The position numbers and the translations under genes were made by a program. A stretch of DNA of 64,000 bases from Sphagnum compactum (lineage: Eukaryota > Bryophyta > Sphagnopsida > Sphagnales): NCBI GenBank assembly GCA_965153455.1, contig OZ234500.1:18165579-18229578 (forward strand), in the 5' to 3' direction. Below are positions 47,747 to 58,582 of this stretch, piece by piece. The notes under the pieces were generated by a model. It saw only the letters and a list, made by a program, of their open reading frames with translations, ran no database searches and was not told the DNA's origin. The first letter of the stretch is position 1, and the number at the start of each line of letters is the position of its first letter.

Positions 47747-47838
47747 TAGTGTGAACCCCGTGCCTAATGCACAGGTGTGTGTGTATTTGACGGTACATAT
47801 TACAAAATTACAACTACAAACTACATTTCCAAAACCTC
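47747..47838 (-). mobile_element. Helitron 3' terminus, right copy (- orientation)
   Basis: On the minus strand this reads TAGTTTGTAGTTGTAATTTTG, onward to the stem-loop CCTGTGC-ATTAG-GCACGGG, then GTTCACACTAA. The last four bases fit CTRR. The stem is seven pairs including one T-G wobble. It matches the left copy at all but two of 76 core positions, with weaker similarity for another 12-15 bp outward. It sits upstream of the RepHel frame and points toward it, so it cannot be that element's own 3' end. It marks a separate, nested insertion. Confidence 0.72.
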
Positions 47839-48670
47839 TCTATATATCACATTGCTAGGTTCTTTTTGGGGGAATTTATTTTTATTGTTTCAACCTGAAA
47901 TTTATTTTTTTTACACATTCTAACATTTTTTGTGAAAAAGAATGGCCCTAATCGCCAAATTTAGAAAAAATAATTTAAATCCGCAAAATACATATAAAGC
48001 ATAAATATTCTTAAATGTTTTATTCACTGTCATTAATATGGTCTATAGCCTAATTTGGCTAAATCCTCTTTGTGGGATAACTAATCACAAAAATTGAAAG
48101 AAAGCAAACCCTGTATAATAGGGATTTTTTTTTTCAAATTCCTTAGGTAGGTGCAATGGCAAGGATCCCCAGCTTTAATTCATCATACATGGTGATTATT
48201 TATGCACCGTCCAGCAAGCAAGCAGCACATGGAGGATGATGATGTATCTAAATAGGGACATGGATGGAGGGCCATTCGTGGTTTATTTCCTTCCCATTCT
48301 TGGTGGGCAGAAAGCTGCAGTGTCAGACTCAGTAGAGGGATGGTGTGCAGCCGGCAACCTCGGAGCTTCCAGGGTGTTGACCGAACGGATGGACAGATGG
48401 ACGACAGGATGGATGACGAACAAATGGATGGAAATATATATTTGTTCTGTTTGGATGGATGGACTGGACGGATGACTGGACGAATACAAGAGCGCAGCAG
48501 GATTTACGCTATCTTGCAGAAAGATTTAATGAAAAGGGGTGTTTGCAGGTGTGGGTGTAGAGATGCTCTAAGGACACCATACAGAAAATTCTCTAAAATA
48601 TGGCATATCACACCCCATAATTGCCCATCGAATGCGAAGTCAAAATTTTGACCGGTTTTTACTGTTTCCG
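47839..48670. other. Intergenic DNA
   Basis: AT-rich to about 48180, then a region with GGATGGA-type words (about 48380-48480) that forms a loose minisatellite. No gene is recognised. Confidence 0.5.
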
Positions 48671-48671
48671 T

Positions 48672-49217
48672 CGCCATGCCATCTAGTCCACACGGTGTGG
48701 TTTTTCCTCCACTCAAGAGTCAGGTACGTACTAGGGTGTAATGACTAAAATGGCCTCAAGTTCAGGGCAGCTTTTCCATATACAAAGTGTCCGAGCCTTC
48801 CTCTTTTGTTTTCTTTTTTTTCCTTTTGCTTTCCTCTTACGTCACCATCTCCAATTCCTCGCTCCTTCGCCAGGCCATCTAGTCCACACGGTGTGGTTTT
48901 TCCTCCACTCAAGAGTCAGGTAGGTACTAGGGTGTAATAACTAAAATGGCCTCAAGTTCAGGGCAGCTTTTCCATATACAAAGTGTCGGAGCTTTCCTCT
49001 TTTGTTTTCTTTTTTTTCCTTTTGCTCTCCTCTTACGTCACCATCTCCAATTCCTCGCTCCTTCGCCAGCAGCCATGACATCTTGTCCATACGGTGTAGT
49101 TTTCCCTCCTGTCAAGAATGGGGTAGGGTGTAATGCGTAAAAGTCTGAAGTAAAAGCTGGCTCTTACGTATACACAGTTTCTGAGACTTCCTTGCTGCTT
49201 TCCTTGTACACCCAGCA
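48672..49217. repeat. 196-bp tandem repeat, two full and one diverged copy
   Basis: Units start CGCCAxGCCATCTAGTCCAC at 48672 and 48868, exactly 196 bp apart. They share ATGGCCTCAAGTTCAGGGCA and a T-rich/CTTACGTCACCATCTCC segment. A third, more diverged copy starts at 49064, again 196 bp on, and runs to about 49217. TACGTCA, a bZIP-type core, is repeated in each unit, so the array could be a multiplied regulatory segment. No gene follows closely. Confidence 0.85.
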
Positions 49218-49219
49218 TC

Positions 49220-49674
49220 TTATTGACTTGTGTGCCCGTTATGGAGCTCTTTGACAGAAATGCTCTGAACCTGCAGTACCTTACACCACAAAACTCACCG
49301 TCTTCCGGCTAATACTCACACTCGGCTGCTCCATCTCTTGGATCTGAAGCTTGTTTGCAAATCAGGTTTGCCCAGAATGGGTCCTCTTTCTAGTTACATT
49401 TTTTGTGTCTTGTTTTTCAGAGAGTGATGAACCCCTCCACGGACTAGTTTCGTGAACGTGAGATTATTTAATTATATTTTTCATTATAATTGAATCGAAT
49501 AAATAAAAAAAGCATAAAGTTATATTATTAATTTTATTTTTATTATAATTACTTGGTTATAATGACTAATTATTTACATGAATTCATTATAAATTAATTT
49601 TTATAAATGAAAATTTATTAATAATTACATTTAAATCTTGGGCATGACACATTTGTGTACAACAATTTAAAAAA
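49220..49674. other. Short intergenic stretch
   Basis: A mixed-composition 200 bp is followed by AT-rich sequence with TAATTATA-type words. Nothing is recognised. Confidence 0.5.
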
Positions 49675-50175
49675 ATCAGCAGAAGATGACGACGAGCACA
49701 AATCTTTGTTTGTTGTCGTCTTTTGCATTTGAGAAAAAAAATCAAGAGACAACGAGGAGTCGGCAAGATCGTCATCATTTTCTTCTGCACCTGAAAAAAA
49801 AATCAAGAAATGACAATGAACCGAGAGCCTCCTAGTTCGTCGTCATTTTTTACACCTGAGATAAAATCAAGAAATGATGACAAGCCTCCTAGCTCATCGT
49901 CTTCTACTACACCTGAGAAAAAAAACAAAGAGATGACGACGACCCTCCTAGCTCATCATCATCTTCTACACCTGAGAAAAAAACCAAGAAATGACAACAA
50001 ATCTCTTAGCTTGTCGTCATCTGCTACACTTGAAAAAAAAACAAAGAGATGACAATAATCCTCCTAGCTCGTCGTCAGCTCCTACACCTGAGAAAAAAAA
50101 CAAAGGAATGACGATAAGCCAAAAGGTTTGTTGTCATCTTCTACATTTGAGAAAAAAACCAAGAAACTTTCGTCA
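49675..50175. repeat. 58-bp minisatellite, about eight copies
   Basis: Units centre on CTACACCTGAGAAAAAAAxC, then AAGAxATGACGACAA and CCTCCTAGCTCGTCGTC. The CACCTGA/CATTTGA word recurs near 49724, 49786, 49851, 49908, 49967, 50025, 50083 and 50142, so spacing is 57-65 bp. Because 58 is not a multiple of three, each frame shifts along the array; the Ser-rich peptides seen in translation are by-products. Confidence 0.88.
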
Positions 50176-50179
50176 CATT

Positions 50180-51100
50180 CCTTGTTCTCTCCTGCATTTT
50201 TCAGCAGTCAAAGAAAGCCTATTTTCAGCAGCTGAAGAAAGCTAAATAAATGCAGATTGTTGTGGTTATATTGTGGAGTGCTTTCAATAGCCTAGTAGAT
50301 TGATAAGGAGAGCATGAGTGACCTCCATGAAGAAGAGAACATCTTATTATGTAAAGAAAGAGAAGTAACTGGCACTAGAACAACTGGTAGAGAAAATCAG
50401 GGCATGAGTGAATTTTTTTCTTTAAAGAAGAAAAAAGAAAGAAGAAACAACTTTTTTTCCTTTAAGTGGTTTTCACTTTTTGTTTCCCCTATTTTTGAAA
50501 TGGTGCAGTCATGGGGGCTTGGTCACTCCGGCCCCCATATGGAATGTGTGCACATGTGAGCTACAAACAAGCACGTCTTGTTGGAATGAATTCTGCATAT
50601 AACAGTCAGTTTCCATCGAAACTACTAACTATGTTTCTAAAGCCTCAGTCTTTGGACATACATAGTTTGACATCAGCTAATATGATAGGTGCAACACACC
50701 AATACGTCATTTTACATTGAAAGGGATGAAACCACATATGCATCATGGCCCATCACTGCAAGAAAACCCAAATTCTGTTGTAGTGATACAACCTTTTAAT
50801 ATCACGGCAAGGCCTTAACTTCTCTCAAGACTACGGCAATTTATGGAGAGTGGCAATTTAACAACAGAACCAGTTTTCTGATTTTCCGAGAACAGCAATC
50901 ATGATATTTAAGAGCACTCTGAAAACTGGCTTATTGTGATGATATACTTATCAGAACTTAAGTATGAAAGGCCTTATCGTCTTCTTGTGTTTCTCCGTAT
51001 GGCAAAAAAGTGAACAAAGAAGCTTTATTCATTGAAATATAGCATATCGCAGCCATTAGAGTTTTCCTTTCAGTAGACTGAAGTGAAAGCTACAGCGTAA
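50180..51100. other. Intergenic DNA and 3' flank of the J-like gene
   Basis: No gene is recognised. The last few hundred bases are probably the 3' UTR of the minus-strand gene ending at 51107. Confidence 0.5.
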
Positions 51101-51106
51101 AGATGA

Positions 51107-52519
51107 TTACTTCGCTAGTTTGGTTCTCTCATACATGTTATTCAAAATCTTACATATCTCCTCGCACAGAACCTGCCACTCCTCCGGGTGCTTACGATTC
51201 ACGTCTGGGTGGTAGGAGACAATGGCTGAGCGAAGCATCTGTTTCGTGAGCCCTTCTTCTTTCAGCATGACACCTGGCACCTTCTTCGGATCCGGGCTGG
51301 GATGGTTCTTATAAATGTACAACAGAAATTCAAGCCCACCTTTTTTGGCTTCTTCGTTCAATTTCTTTAGTTCCTTTTCCATCCCCTTCTTTGTCGGTGC
51401 CCACTTCTTCTCGTGTGCCCGCTCTTCGTTTCTCACTGTTTGCTGTTGGTATTCCCCATACTTGTCGTGAGAGTAATTATACCACCTCGACCTGGCGATT
51501 CGTGGCGACATCACAGTCAGCGCAAGCTTTGTCGCCTGGTAATGGAATTTCTTAGCTCTGACGGTGTCTTTCAGGACATCAGAGAACACGCGCCCTAATT
51601 GGCTCGTGGCAATCGCCTCGCCTTCGATATCGCGATCGCGCGTCAGCAACACGGCGCTACGGTAATAGTCCACAGCTTGCATTGCAAAGTCCATGTTGAC
51701 CTCCTCGTCATCGAACAACGCTTTTTCGAGCACCTGGTCTCCTGTCCGGAGTGCCTGCATGGACTCACACACACAGATTTGGAGCTGTGCCCGCTCCTGA
51801 AGCTCCTCAATTTCCGGCAACAGGGCGTTCGCCGTGTGTTGGTCATGACAATTGATATAGAAGCTTTTAGCCTTGCCGAGGAATTGCAAACAATCATGCA
51901 TGGAGGAAAGGCAACCTCTGAAATCTCTTATTTCATCTTCATCGTCGCCCAGCTTCAAGATCCCTCGCTGGAATAGCTCCTTCGCTAGCCGTACGTGCGC
52001 AATGACTGCTGCCTCGCACCCGACACAGCTCTTATCGAGGGCGAGGTAGAAGCTGTCGCACAGCCATCGCAACAAGGGCGCCGAGGAGAGCCCCAACACA
52101 CGCGTCTGCTCCACTACCCACTCCACCAAACCCAAAAGAACCCCATGCAAATGCTCCAGCCATGCTTCGGGTCTATCGGCACTCTTGCCCTCACGCAGTG
52201 CCTCCAAGAGATGCTTTACGGCGATTAGCAACCTTGGCTTCAAACACGCAAGCTTGCTCGAATCAGCTGCAGCCCCTTCCTCCATGGCGTCCTGTAACTC
52301 GAATTTGGCCCACATCACATGTAACATCCCCAGGTTCTTAACGCACGCCGCGCGCTCAGCGGCAGTGTTGCTGCAGCGGAGCGCGTCCGTGTATTGCTGG
52401 CACGCCAGCACGAGCTTCCTCCTACGCACCGGCGCCGCGAAGACGCACGAGCCCGCTGAGAGCTGCTTGTACTCTGCGTTCCCCTTCGCCCGCAGCTGAT
52501 CGCACTTGTTGCTTGCCAT
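51107..52519 (-). CDS. Helical protein with C-terminal J-like domain, intronless
   Basis: 470 residues, start at 52519 (ATG) and stop at 51107. The N-terminus MASNKCDQLRAKGNAEYKQL resembles the first helix of TPR co-chaperones (KxxGNxxY). Residues to about 340 are almost entirely helical, with short TPR/14-3-3-like pairs such as VNMDFAMQAVDYYRSAVLL. After a charged Lys/Glu linker (about 355-400), GLTKQMLRSAIVSYHPDVNR carries an HPD tripeptide at 437-439, followed by a helix with CEEICKILNNMYERTK. This fits helix II, HPD and helix III of a J domain; a normal helix I is hard to see. J domains stimulate Hsp70 ATPase through HPD, so an Hsp70 co-chaperone role is inferred. No signal peptide or membrane segment is seen. 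The coding region is GC-richer than its flanks and has no intron signals. Confidence 0.8.
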   Translation of the reverse strand: MASNKCDQLRAKGNAEYKQLSAGSCVFAAPVRRRKLVLACQQYTDALRCSNTAAERAACVKNLGMLHVMWAKFELQDAMEEGAAADSSKLACLKPRLLIAVKHLLEALREGKSADRPEAWLEHLHGVLLGLVEWVVEQTRVLGLSSAPLLRWLCDSFYLALDKSCVGCEAAVIAHVRLAKELFQRGILKLGDDEDEIRDFRGCLSSMHDCLQFLGKAKSFYINCHDQHTANALLPEIEELQERAQLQICVCESMQALRTGDQVLEKALFDDEEVNMDFAMQAVDYYRSAVLLTRDRDIEGEAIATSQLGRVFSDVLKDTVRAKKFHYQATKLALTVMSPRIARSRWYNYSHDKYGEYQQQTVRNEERAHEKKWAPTKKGMEKELKKLNEEAKKGGLEFLLYIYKNHPSPDPKKVPGVMLKEEGLTKQMLRSAIVSYHPDVNRKHPEEWQVLCEEICKILNNMYERTKLAK

Positions 52520-54080
52520 ATTTTCCGCAACGCAAGGTTTATCCTAGGACCTGAAATCACAGACTTGATTGTTACTTGAATCTCCTGACACAGAGCGAAA
52601 TTTAACCTATCTCAACGAGTATCAATGCCCGCGTCGACCATCTATAAACACTAACCAGCCGTCAACCGATTCCAATTCCAGCCGCGATCTCTGTGAAAGA
52701 AGAGCGTCTCACGTGCCGACAGCTTCGAATACCACTCGCGAAGACGCTGAAAGAAAATAGTACCTGTGAGTGAGGATATTAAAACCCTAAGGCGCAGGCC
52801 ACAGTGAACCGGCACCCACCAGCGCACCCTGAAGGATGAATAGTAAGTGGTCAGGAAACAGCTTTCCGTTGGGTTCCAGTTCCCAAGCCAACCAAGTGGT
52901 GAGCGCAGTTGCTTTTTGAGGAGAAGGCCTTGAGCGCCTTCCAGAACCTTCCAGAAATACTAGACGCTCGTGAGGCCATGTCGCCCATCCTTTTTTGAGA
53001 TCTCAAATGAGATCTTAAGACCTAGACGTATAATCCCATTTCACCATCCCATGAGCCTATCATGCAACTTGGAGTCATTTCAAACCCTATTCTTGTGCAT
53101 CAAGATTACCACGAAGCCCAAACATACTACAAGTCTTGGAACCTAAACCCTAATGCAACGTAACAATTCTACACTTGTGTACCATTTCCATCACCATTGT
53201 TGTACAAGTTTCACACAATCATCAGTGGCTTTATTGCACATCAATAATTTGGCTTTTGTCTTTGAGTTCAACTCCTATATATCAAGTTTATTAAAGTGTT
53301 GGTTGAATTATTGCGACCAATTTCAGCAAAGAGTGTGGAGTTAAAGTTGGAGTGTAAAACCTACAACTTTCAAGCTCAAGATTACTGTTCAAATAAGTTT
53401 TGTGTTTTTTGTTAAAATCCATGGCTGCAAAATATTTGTAGAAGCACCTTTATATATTGAACAATGTTTTACTAGGGTGTTCATGGATGGTATGGAAATC
53501 TTCAACAAATAAACCTCCTGCAACAACAAATTGTTAGTAAAGAAACTAAAAACATCAAGATCATGTTGTAACATCATCTTGATCATTTATACAATGCATA
53601 TGATTAAAGAGAAATGGATGTTCATCTTACCATGTTTTTGGTTGTTTAAAGATAAAGAAACAATAGAAAGAGGTTGTTGTGCTAGGTTGCATCAGAACCC
53701 AATATTCTTGTTGGAATTGGTAAACCATTAGCACCTAAGTTGCTAATTTCTATTTGAAATTTGTTGTTGTTAATATGGATGTTAGGTTTTCTAATGGCTG
53801 AAAACAATAATGTTGGAGAATTTAAAACTCAATCAACAATTGAATCTATTCAAAGGTTAGCATGCTAATTTGTCAACTTGGGATACAGGAAATGCATTGC
53901 ATAATTTGTGACTCCAGAGTTTTACAATGAGTCAAATTGGAGTCTCTAGCTATCAAAGTAACAAAAAATTTGGTTGTCAAAATTTTCATGTTGAATTTCC
54001 ATTTACACGATTTATACACTAACAAAAAAAATTGTCCCTATGTTAAAGTATAGCCATTGACAATGAAAGAGTAATGAAAG
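52520..54080. other. Upstream region of the J-like gene and AT-rich intergenic DNA
   Basis: The first 350 bp are GC-richer and probably hold the promoter and leader of the minus-strand gene. Beyond about 53000 the sequence is AT-rich. Around 53790 a short frame (MAENNNVGEFKTQ) may belong to the decayed gene at 54086-54770. Confidence 0.45.
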
Positions 54081-54085
54081 AATGA

Positions 54086-54770
54086 CAAGATATTTGCATA
54101 TATTGTAGTGGAAAGTGGCCTAGCAAGATGAGAATTCTAGAACATTGGCATAATAGTTGCAAAAATGTACCTTTCTATCTAGATTCATCTAAACAAGTGC
54201 AATTACATGTTTACCCTAACAACAAATCTACAGAGGAAACAAAGAAGTTGAAGTAAACGCTAATTGGTGAAAAGGGTTTACCTTTAAAAATCCAGACATG
54301 AATTAATGAAGAGCAAGATGGGCAACTTGTAGTAGATAAATACATTAGGCAAATGTGTCGACTCAAAACACACGGTGGATTACAGACCCTTGCTAGGTTT
54401 GATGCAAAACATTGTAACTGCACTACACTAACGCATCAAATGAAAATGCCATTGTTGACATCAAGCAAAAAGGATGTTCAACTACACATAAGTGAATATT
54501 TAAGGATGTTGAATTGGTTATTAGATTTGACGAAAAGAGGTTGGAAAAGCAAAAGTTGGGGGCTAACATTAGGAAATTTAAAAGCCAACGTTCCCAACCA
54601 CAAATTAAAAAGGTGGATGGGGATGTCATAACCCTATCTAACAACATTGTTGAACAAAAGAATGGTGAAACATCAACACCAATTTTAATATCCCTAATTG
54701 AAAATAGTTGCACGCTAAACAATCCACTTTTTGGTCTCACAAGGGCAATTTTAGGGGGGTACCTCTAAGT
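54086..54770 (+). pseudogene. Decayed coding remnant, possibly BED-finger (hAT-like)
   Basis: One frame reads ICIYCSGKWPSKMRILEHWH, then NSCKNVPFYL, with a C-x2-C ... H-x4-C pattern like the BED zinc finger of hAT transposases and their domesticated relatives. The same frame runs on through two stops (54256 and about 54298) to CRLKTHGGLQTLARFDAKHC. Near 54510 it shifts to another frame reading VIRFDEKRLEKQKLGANIRK and SQRSQPQIKKVDGDV. Coding-like composition across stops and a frameshift indicates a dead gene or transposon. The BED call rests on about 30 residues. Confidence 0.4.
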
Positions 54771-57700
54771 TTGGTATAATATGTGTTGGGATATGATTGA
54801 AAATTATAAAAGGGACTCACCTAACTAATCTATAACACTTGTAGAATCAAATTTAAAATTTGAAAATGAAATGTCATTATAAGTTAGACTTTTAAAATAA
54901 TGTACAGCAATTTTTTGTCATAGTCCATAAAAAACTTTATGGACTTTTATTACATAATAAACATGAGTGAAATGTTGATTGTTTTCCCTTAATATGATTG
55001 TGAAAATATTAATATAATGCTAAAATAGAGGCTCACAAACAAGTTTAATAGTTTAATTTATCAAGTTTCCATAAGATTTTCAATAGTCTATAAAGTCCAT
55101 GATTTACTAAAATGGAAAAATTGAAAATTGTTGTTTTGTAAAAAATGACATTACTACCCTTCATAACATTTTCCAATTATAAATATTAAAAAAACCATCT
55201 ATTAGAAAAACCCATATCATGGAGCTTCGCAAAATCAAAATATATCTTGTAAAGTTTTTGTTTCCAACTTTTGCTTTAGTTGATCAAATCGAAACATGTG
55301 TTGCAATTTTAAAACTTATAAGTTTAAAATTTAGGTATTCTATTTGCCTCATATTTTCATTTATGGACAATTTTACATTCCCAAAACACCAAACATTCAA
55401 ATTTAAAAATCTAAAAAAATAAAACTATGGACTTCCACATGTGCCATTTTTGGTCCACCTTAGTGTGCATTTACCCTTGAAGACCAAACACTAGATGGAT
55501 GGCACATTACTAGAGTCACAGTTGAAGCCCTTGTGGAAGAATATGGAGGGGGGGCAAGTTATAAAAATACCTTATAACATCCCATTTAAAGTTTTGAATA
55601 CATTTTGACAAGTTCCGACCACTCAAGACAAGAACAAGTACAATAGCTCAAAGTATTGTTATGTTGTCAAATTTACCAACAAAGATATTGTGGCTCAAAT
55701 CACCTATGCCACTAAGATTTGGAAAAACCCTAATTCATGACTTCCAAAAGTTGGAAAGTTCCCTTGGAAAAAAAGACATCCGAAAACCTTAAATTGCAAC
55801 TTCCACAAGTTGAAATGTTCCTTCCCACCTTTTTTCTAGACTGGGTTGCCAAGATGATGTTATATGGACGAAAGGGTTTTAACCCTAATTCATCCATTTA
55901 AGTGTCTGACATTTAAATGGTGTGTGATGTAGGATATTTTGACAATGTGACATAATTTATACCTCATTGTTTTGAATTTTTATTGGGAATTGTTAGGCCT
56001 CAAATTGTTGACAAAATAAACATTGCATTGGTAATTATTAGACTTGTTGGCTAATTGTTTGTTTTAGTTTTTTGTAGGTTGTTTTAAAAACTGTTAAAAA
56101 AATATGACTCATCAATTACCAAAATCATTGTTAGATTTTAATATGTCCCACTTTATGGATCTTTCCCCATTATTTTTTAATAATAATAATTTGATTATTA
56201 TGTTTAGGTGTCGATTATTTCATAGTCTATTGATAACCATTAGTTATACTTTTCTTTCATCATAAAATATTTTGTCTTTTAAGATTGATAACCTGACTGG
56301 ATGGCAATTAATAAATAACCAGGTCACCTGTGTAGGTTATTAAACAAAGAAATTCAAGGCTTGGTTGGTTAATAGGATCTATATGCAATAACCGGCCAAC
56401 ATTTTTAATTACTATCTTGTTAATTGTCAACTTCAATAAACATTTCATAGCATAGTTTCAATATTGGTTTTTAAATGTTTGTTATATTAATGTGGTGCAT
56501 ATTAATATCCATTGGACTAAGTTTGTTTACACAATAATTTCCCTAGAATTGATAATTAATTATATATACATGGACCTCATAATGGTGTGACAATCTTTAA
56601 TTAATAAAAAGTTGTTAATATTCCAATTTACAAATTTGGGTAGTTCAATTTTGGAATATTATTTTGTATTGGAAAAAATTTAAGCATCAGTTACAAAATA
56701 CACTTTACAAATTTGGTAATTATATCTTAATAATTAAAAGTTCTCATGCAACGAAATGTTAAATAATATTGTTTTATAAAATTGGAAATTTCTTTTGAAG
56801 TAAAAAAGGTACCCAAATGAAATTTTTGACAACCATGAACTTTTGAAATTTGTCAACATTTGAAAAAATCATCATGTAAATCACCACAATGTTGAATTGT
56901 TATAGTGTTACAGATAAATGGGGTTTAATACACGAAGACATATAAGTTGGGGTTCATATAGTAGACTTCAAGTTGATTTCCATGGTTTTTATTTATTTCC
57001 AAAATTATACTATTATGAATTTAATTTTAAATATTTATATTTATATTTTTTTTTGGAAATGGATTTAAATGTTGAGTTCAACATAAGTTCAAGGTTGTTC
57101 TTATAAATAATTCACAATTAATTTATTGCTATTTTCAAATAGACCACTTGGAAATAGGAAAAAATAAATTAGAACCCAATGTCACAAGAATAATATTCTA
57201 TAATGATCAATGCATTTTTATATGAAGAAATCATCATTGGAAAATTTTGCCTACATGTGTGCAACAATTGAAAAAACACAAAATATGTGTTCCATTGACA
57301 TGAAATAATGATTTTATTATTACTTGTTACACCACCTAATGGCCAACACGTGTATAGAGTGTGGAAGGAGGTCACTGCTGTAACCATCAAGATGGGTGCA
57401 AGCAATGGTGGGTTTCAAAAAGGAAAAACTAGGAGGAAGCTTGGCAATAATAGTGTTTTGGTGGCCCAAAATAGTTCAATGATCAAGAAGAGATTTTTTA
57501 AAGATTGGTATTGGTTTGATAATGTTGTCATTTGGTAATTCCTATTCATCACAATTCACTCCTATTTATAGTGGAAATAGCTTGGAGTTGGAGTAGGGTT
57601 TAGGGTCATTTTTTTATTGCCTATGTTGGAAAATAGTCGCAAAATTTCACATTGCATGTTCCATTCACAAGGGCACCTTAACAACACAAATGGCGACATG

Positions 57701-58009
57701 CACATTAACTAACATCTATGCAATATCATTAGCCTCCAAGCCTTCCTTCACCAACCCACTTTTGAAGGTCATTTTCCTGTGTCCATTGAGGATATACTTG
57801 TGATGAGTTTTTGCATTCAGGCTTTTGTCCTCTTTATGAATGGAAATGCAAAGTGATCTGATCCACTTCATAAGAGTAGAATGTTGGTTTATTCTTAAGT
57901 TATGTAAAATTAGTGTTCAGGTAGGAATCATAGGAATGTAATGTAAGTTTGGAGATAACATAGATCATGAGACGGTGTGATCTAGTTACAAAAGAACAAC
58001 TTAACATTG
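54771..58009. other. AT-rich intergenic DNA with a hAT-MITE-related fragment
   Basis: No gene is recognised. At about 56280-56403 the reverse strand begins GTTGGCCGGTTATTG, identical to the start of the MITE at 58018, and contains further GGTTATT words. It looks like a degraded relative in the opposite orientation. Confidence 0.45.
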
Positions 58010-58017
58010 GTCCAAAC

Positions 58018-58375
58018 TAGGGTTGGCCGGTTATTGTTTTTTTGACTAAGGCAATCAACCAGGTCTGGGGCCAGATATTGATTTTTTGAAAACTGGTAAA
58101 TAATTTACCTGCCTAGAGTTGACTTTTCAAATTTTAATAACCTCCTCAGATTATTCGATTATCATCCATGCAGGTTATCTGATAATCCTAAAACACTAAA
58201 CATGTTTATGATAGAATTTTTTTTGAAAACAAGAGAAGTTATTAACAGTTTAAAATTGATAACTGTGTGTATTACTTCGATATTGATGCTGATAACCGGA
58301 AAGTCTATAGTTATAAACTTTTTGATAACCTAGACTTCCGGTTATTGGAAAAAAAGAAATAACCGGCGAACACTG
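58018..58375. mobile_element. hAT-like MITE, 358 bp, with 8-bp target duplication
   Basis: The ends are TAGGGTTGGCCGGTTATT on the left and, read inward from the right, CAGTGTTCGCCGGTTATT. The termini fit the YAGNG start of hAT elements. Flanks are GTCCAAAC (58010-58017) and GTGCAAAC (58376-58383), an 8-bp duplication with one mismatch, as expected for hAT. The right half holds a further mirrored pair (ATAACCGGAAAGTCTA / TAGACTTCCGGTTAT) near 58294-58346. It has no coding capacity. It ends 208 bp before the start codon of the PPR gene and so sits in the promoter or leader. Confidence 0.82.
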
Positions 58376-58582
58376 GTGCAAACTCAACACTTCGTGAGTT
58401 CTTCGCATCTTGTATCCCCTCTCATTTTCCATTCCATATATTGTGGCGAGCTTGTGCTTCGAACCAGTCTCCTGAAGTTTGTTTCTGGTTGCAGTGCTGT
58501 TTCCCCCTTCTCTCGCACCGAAAATACTTCCAAGTCCTTCAATTCGGTTGCTTTATGAATCTTTTTTAGTGGTGATGGAAAA

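Noticed and set aside
45329-47838. Reading the inverted 76-bp ends as TIRs of a cut-and-paste transposon enclosing the helicase
   Set aside because: The segment carries a Helitron-type hairpin and CTRR end, the enclosed protein is a Helitron RepHel truncated at the junction, and no target duplication is visible. Nested Helitrons fit better.
49810-50245. Ser-rich protein encoded by the 58-bp repeats
   Set aside because: The repeat length is not a multiple of three and no single frame runs through the array; the peptide is a by-product.
51599-51976. 125-codon plus-strand frame
   Set aside because: It is antisense to the J-like gene and has no independent support.
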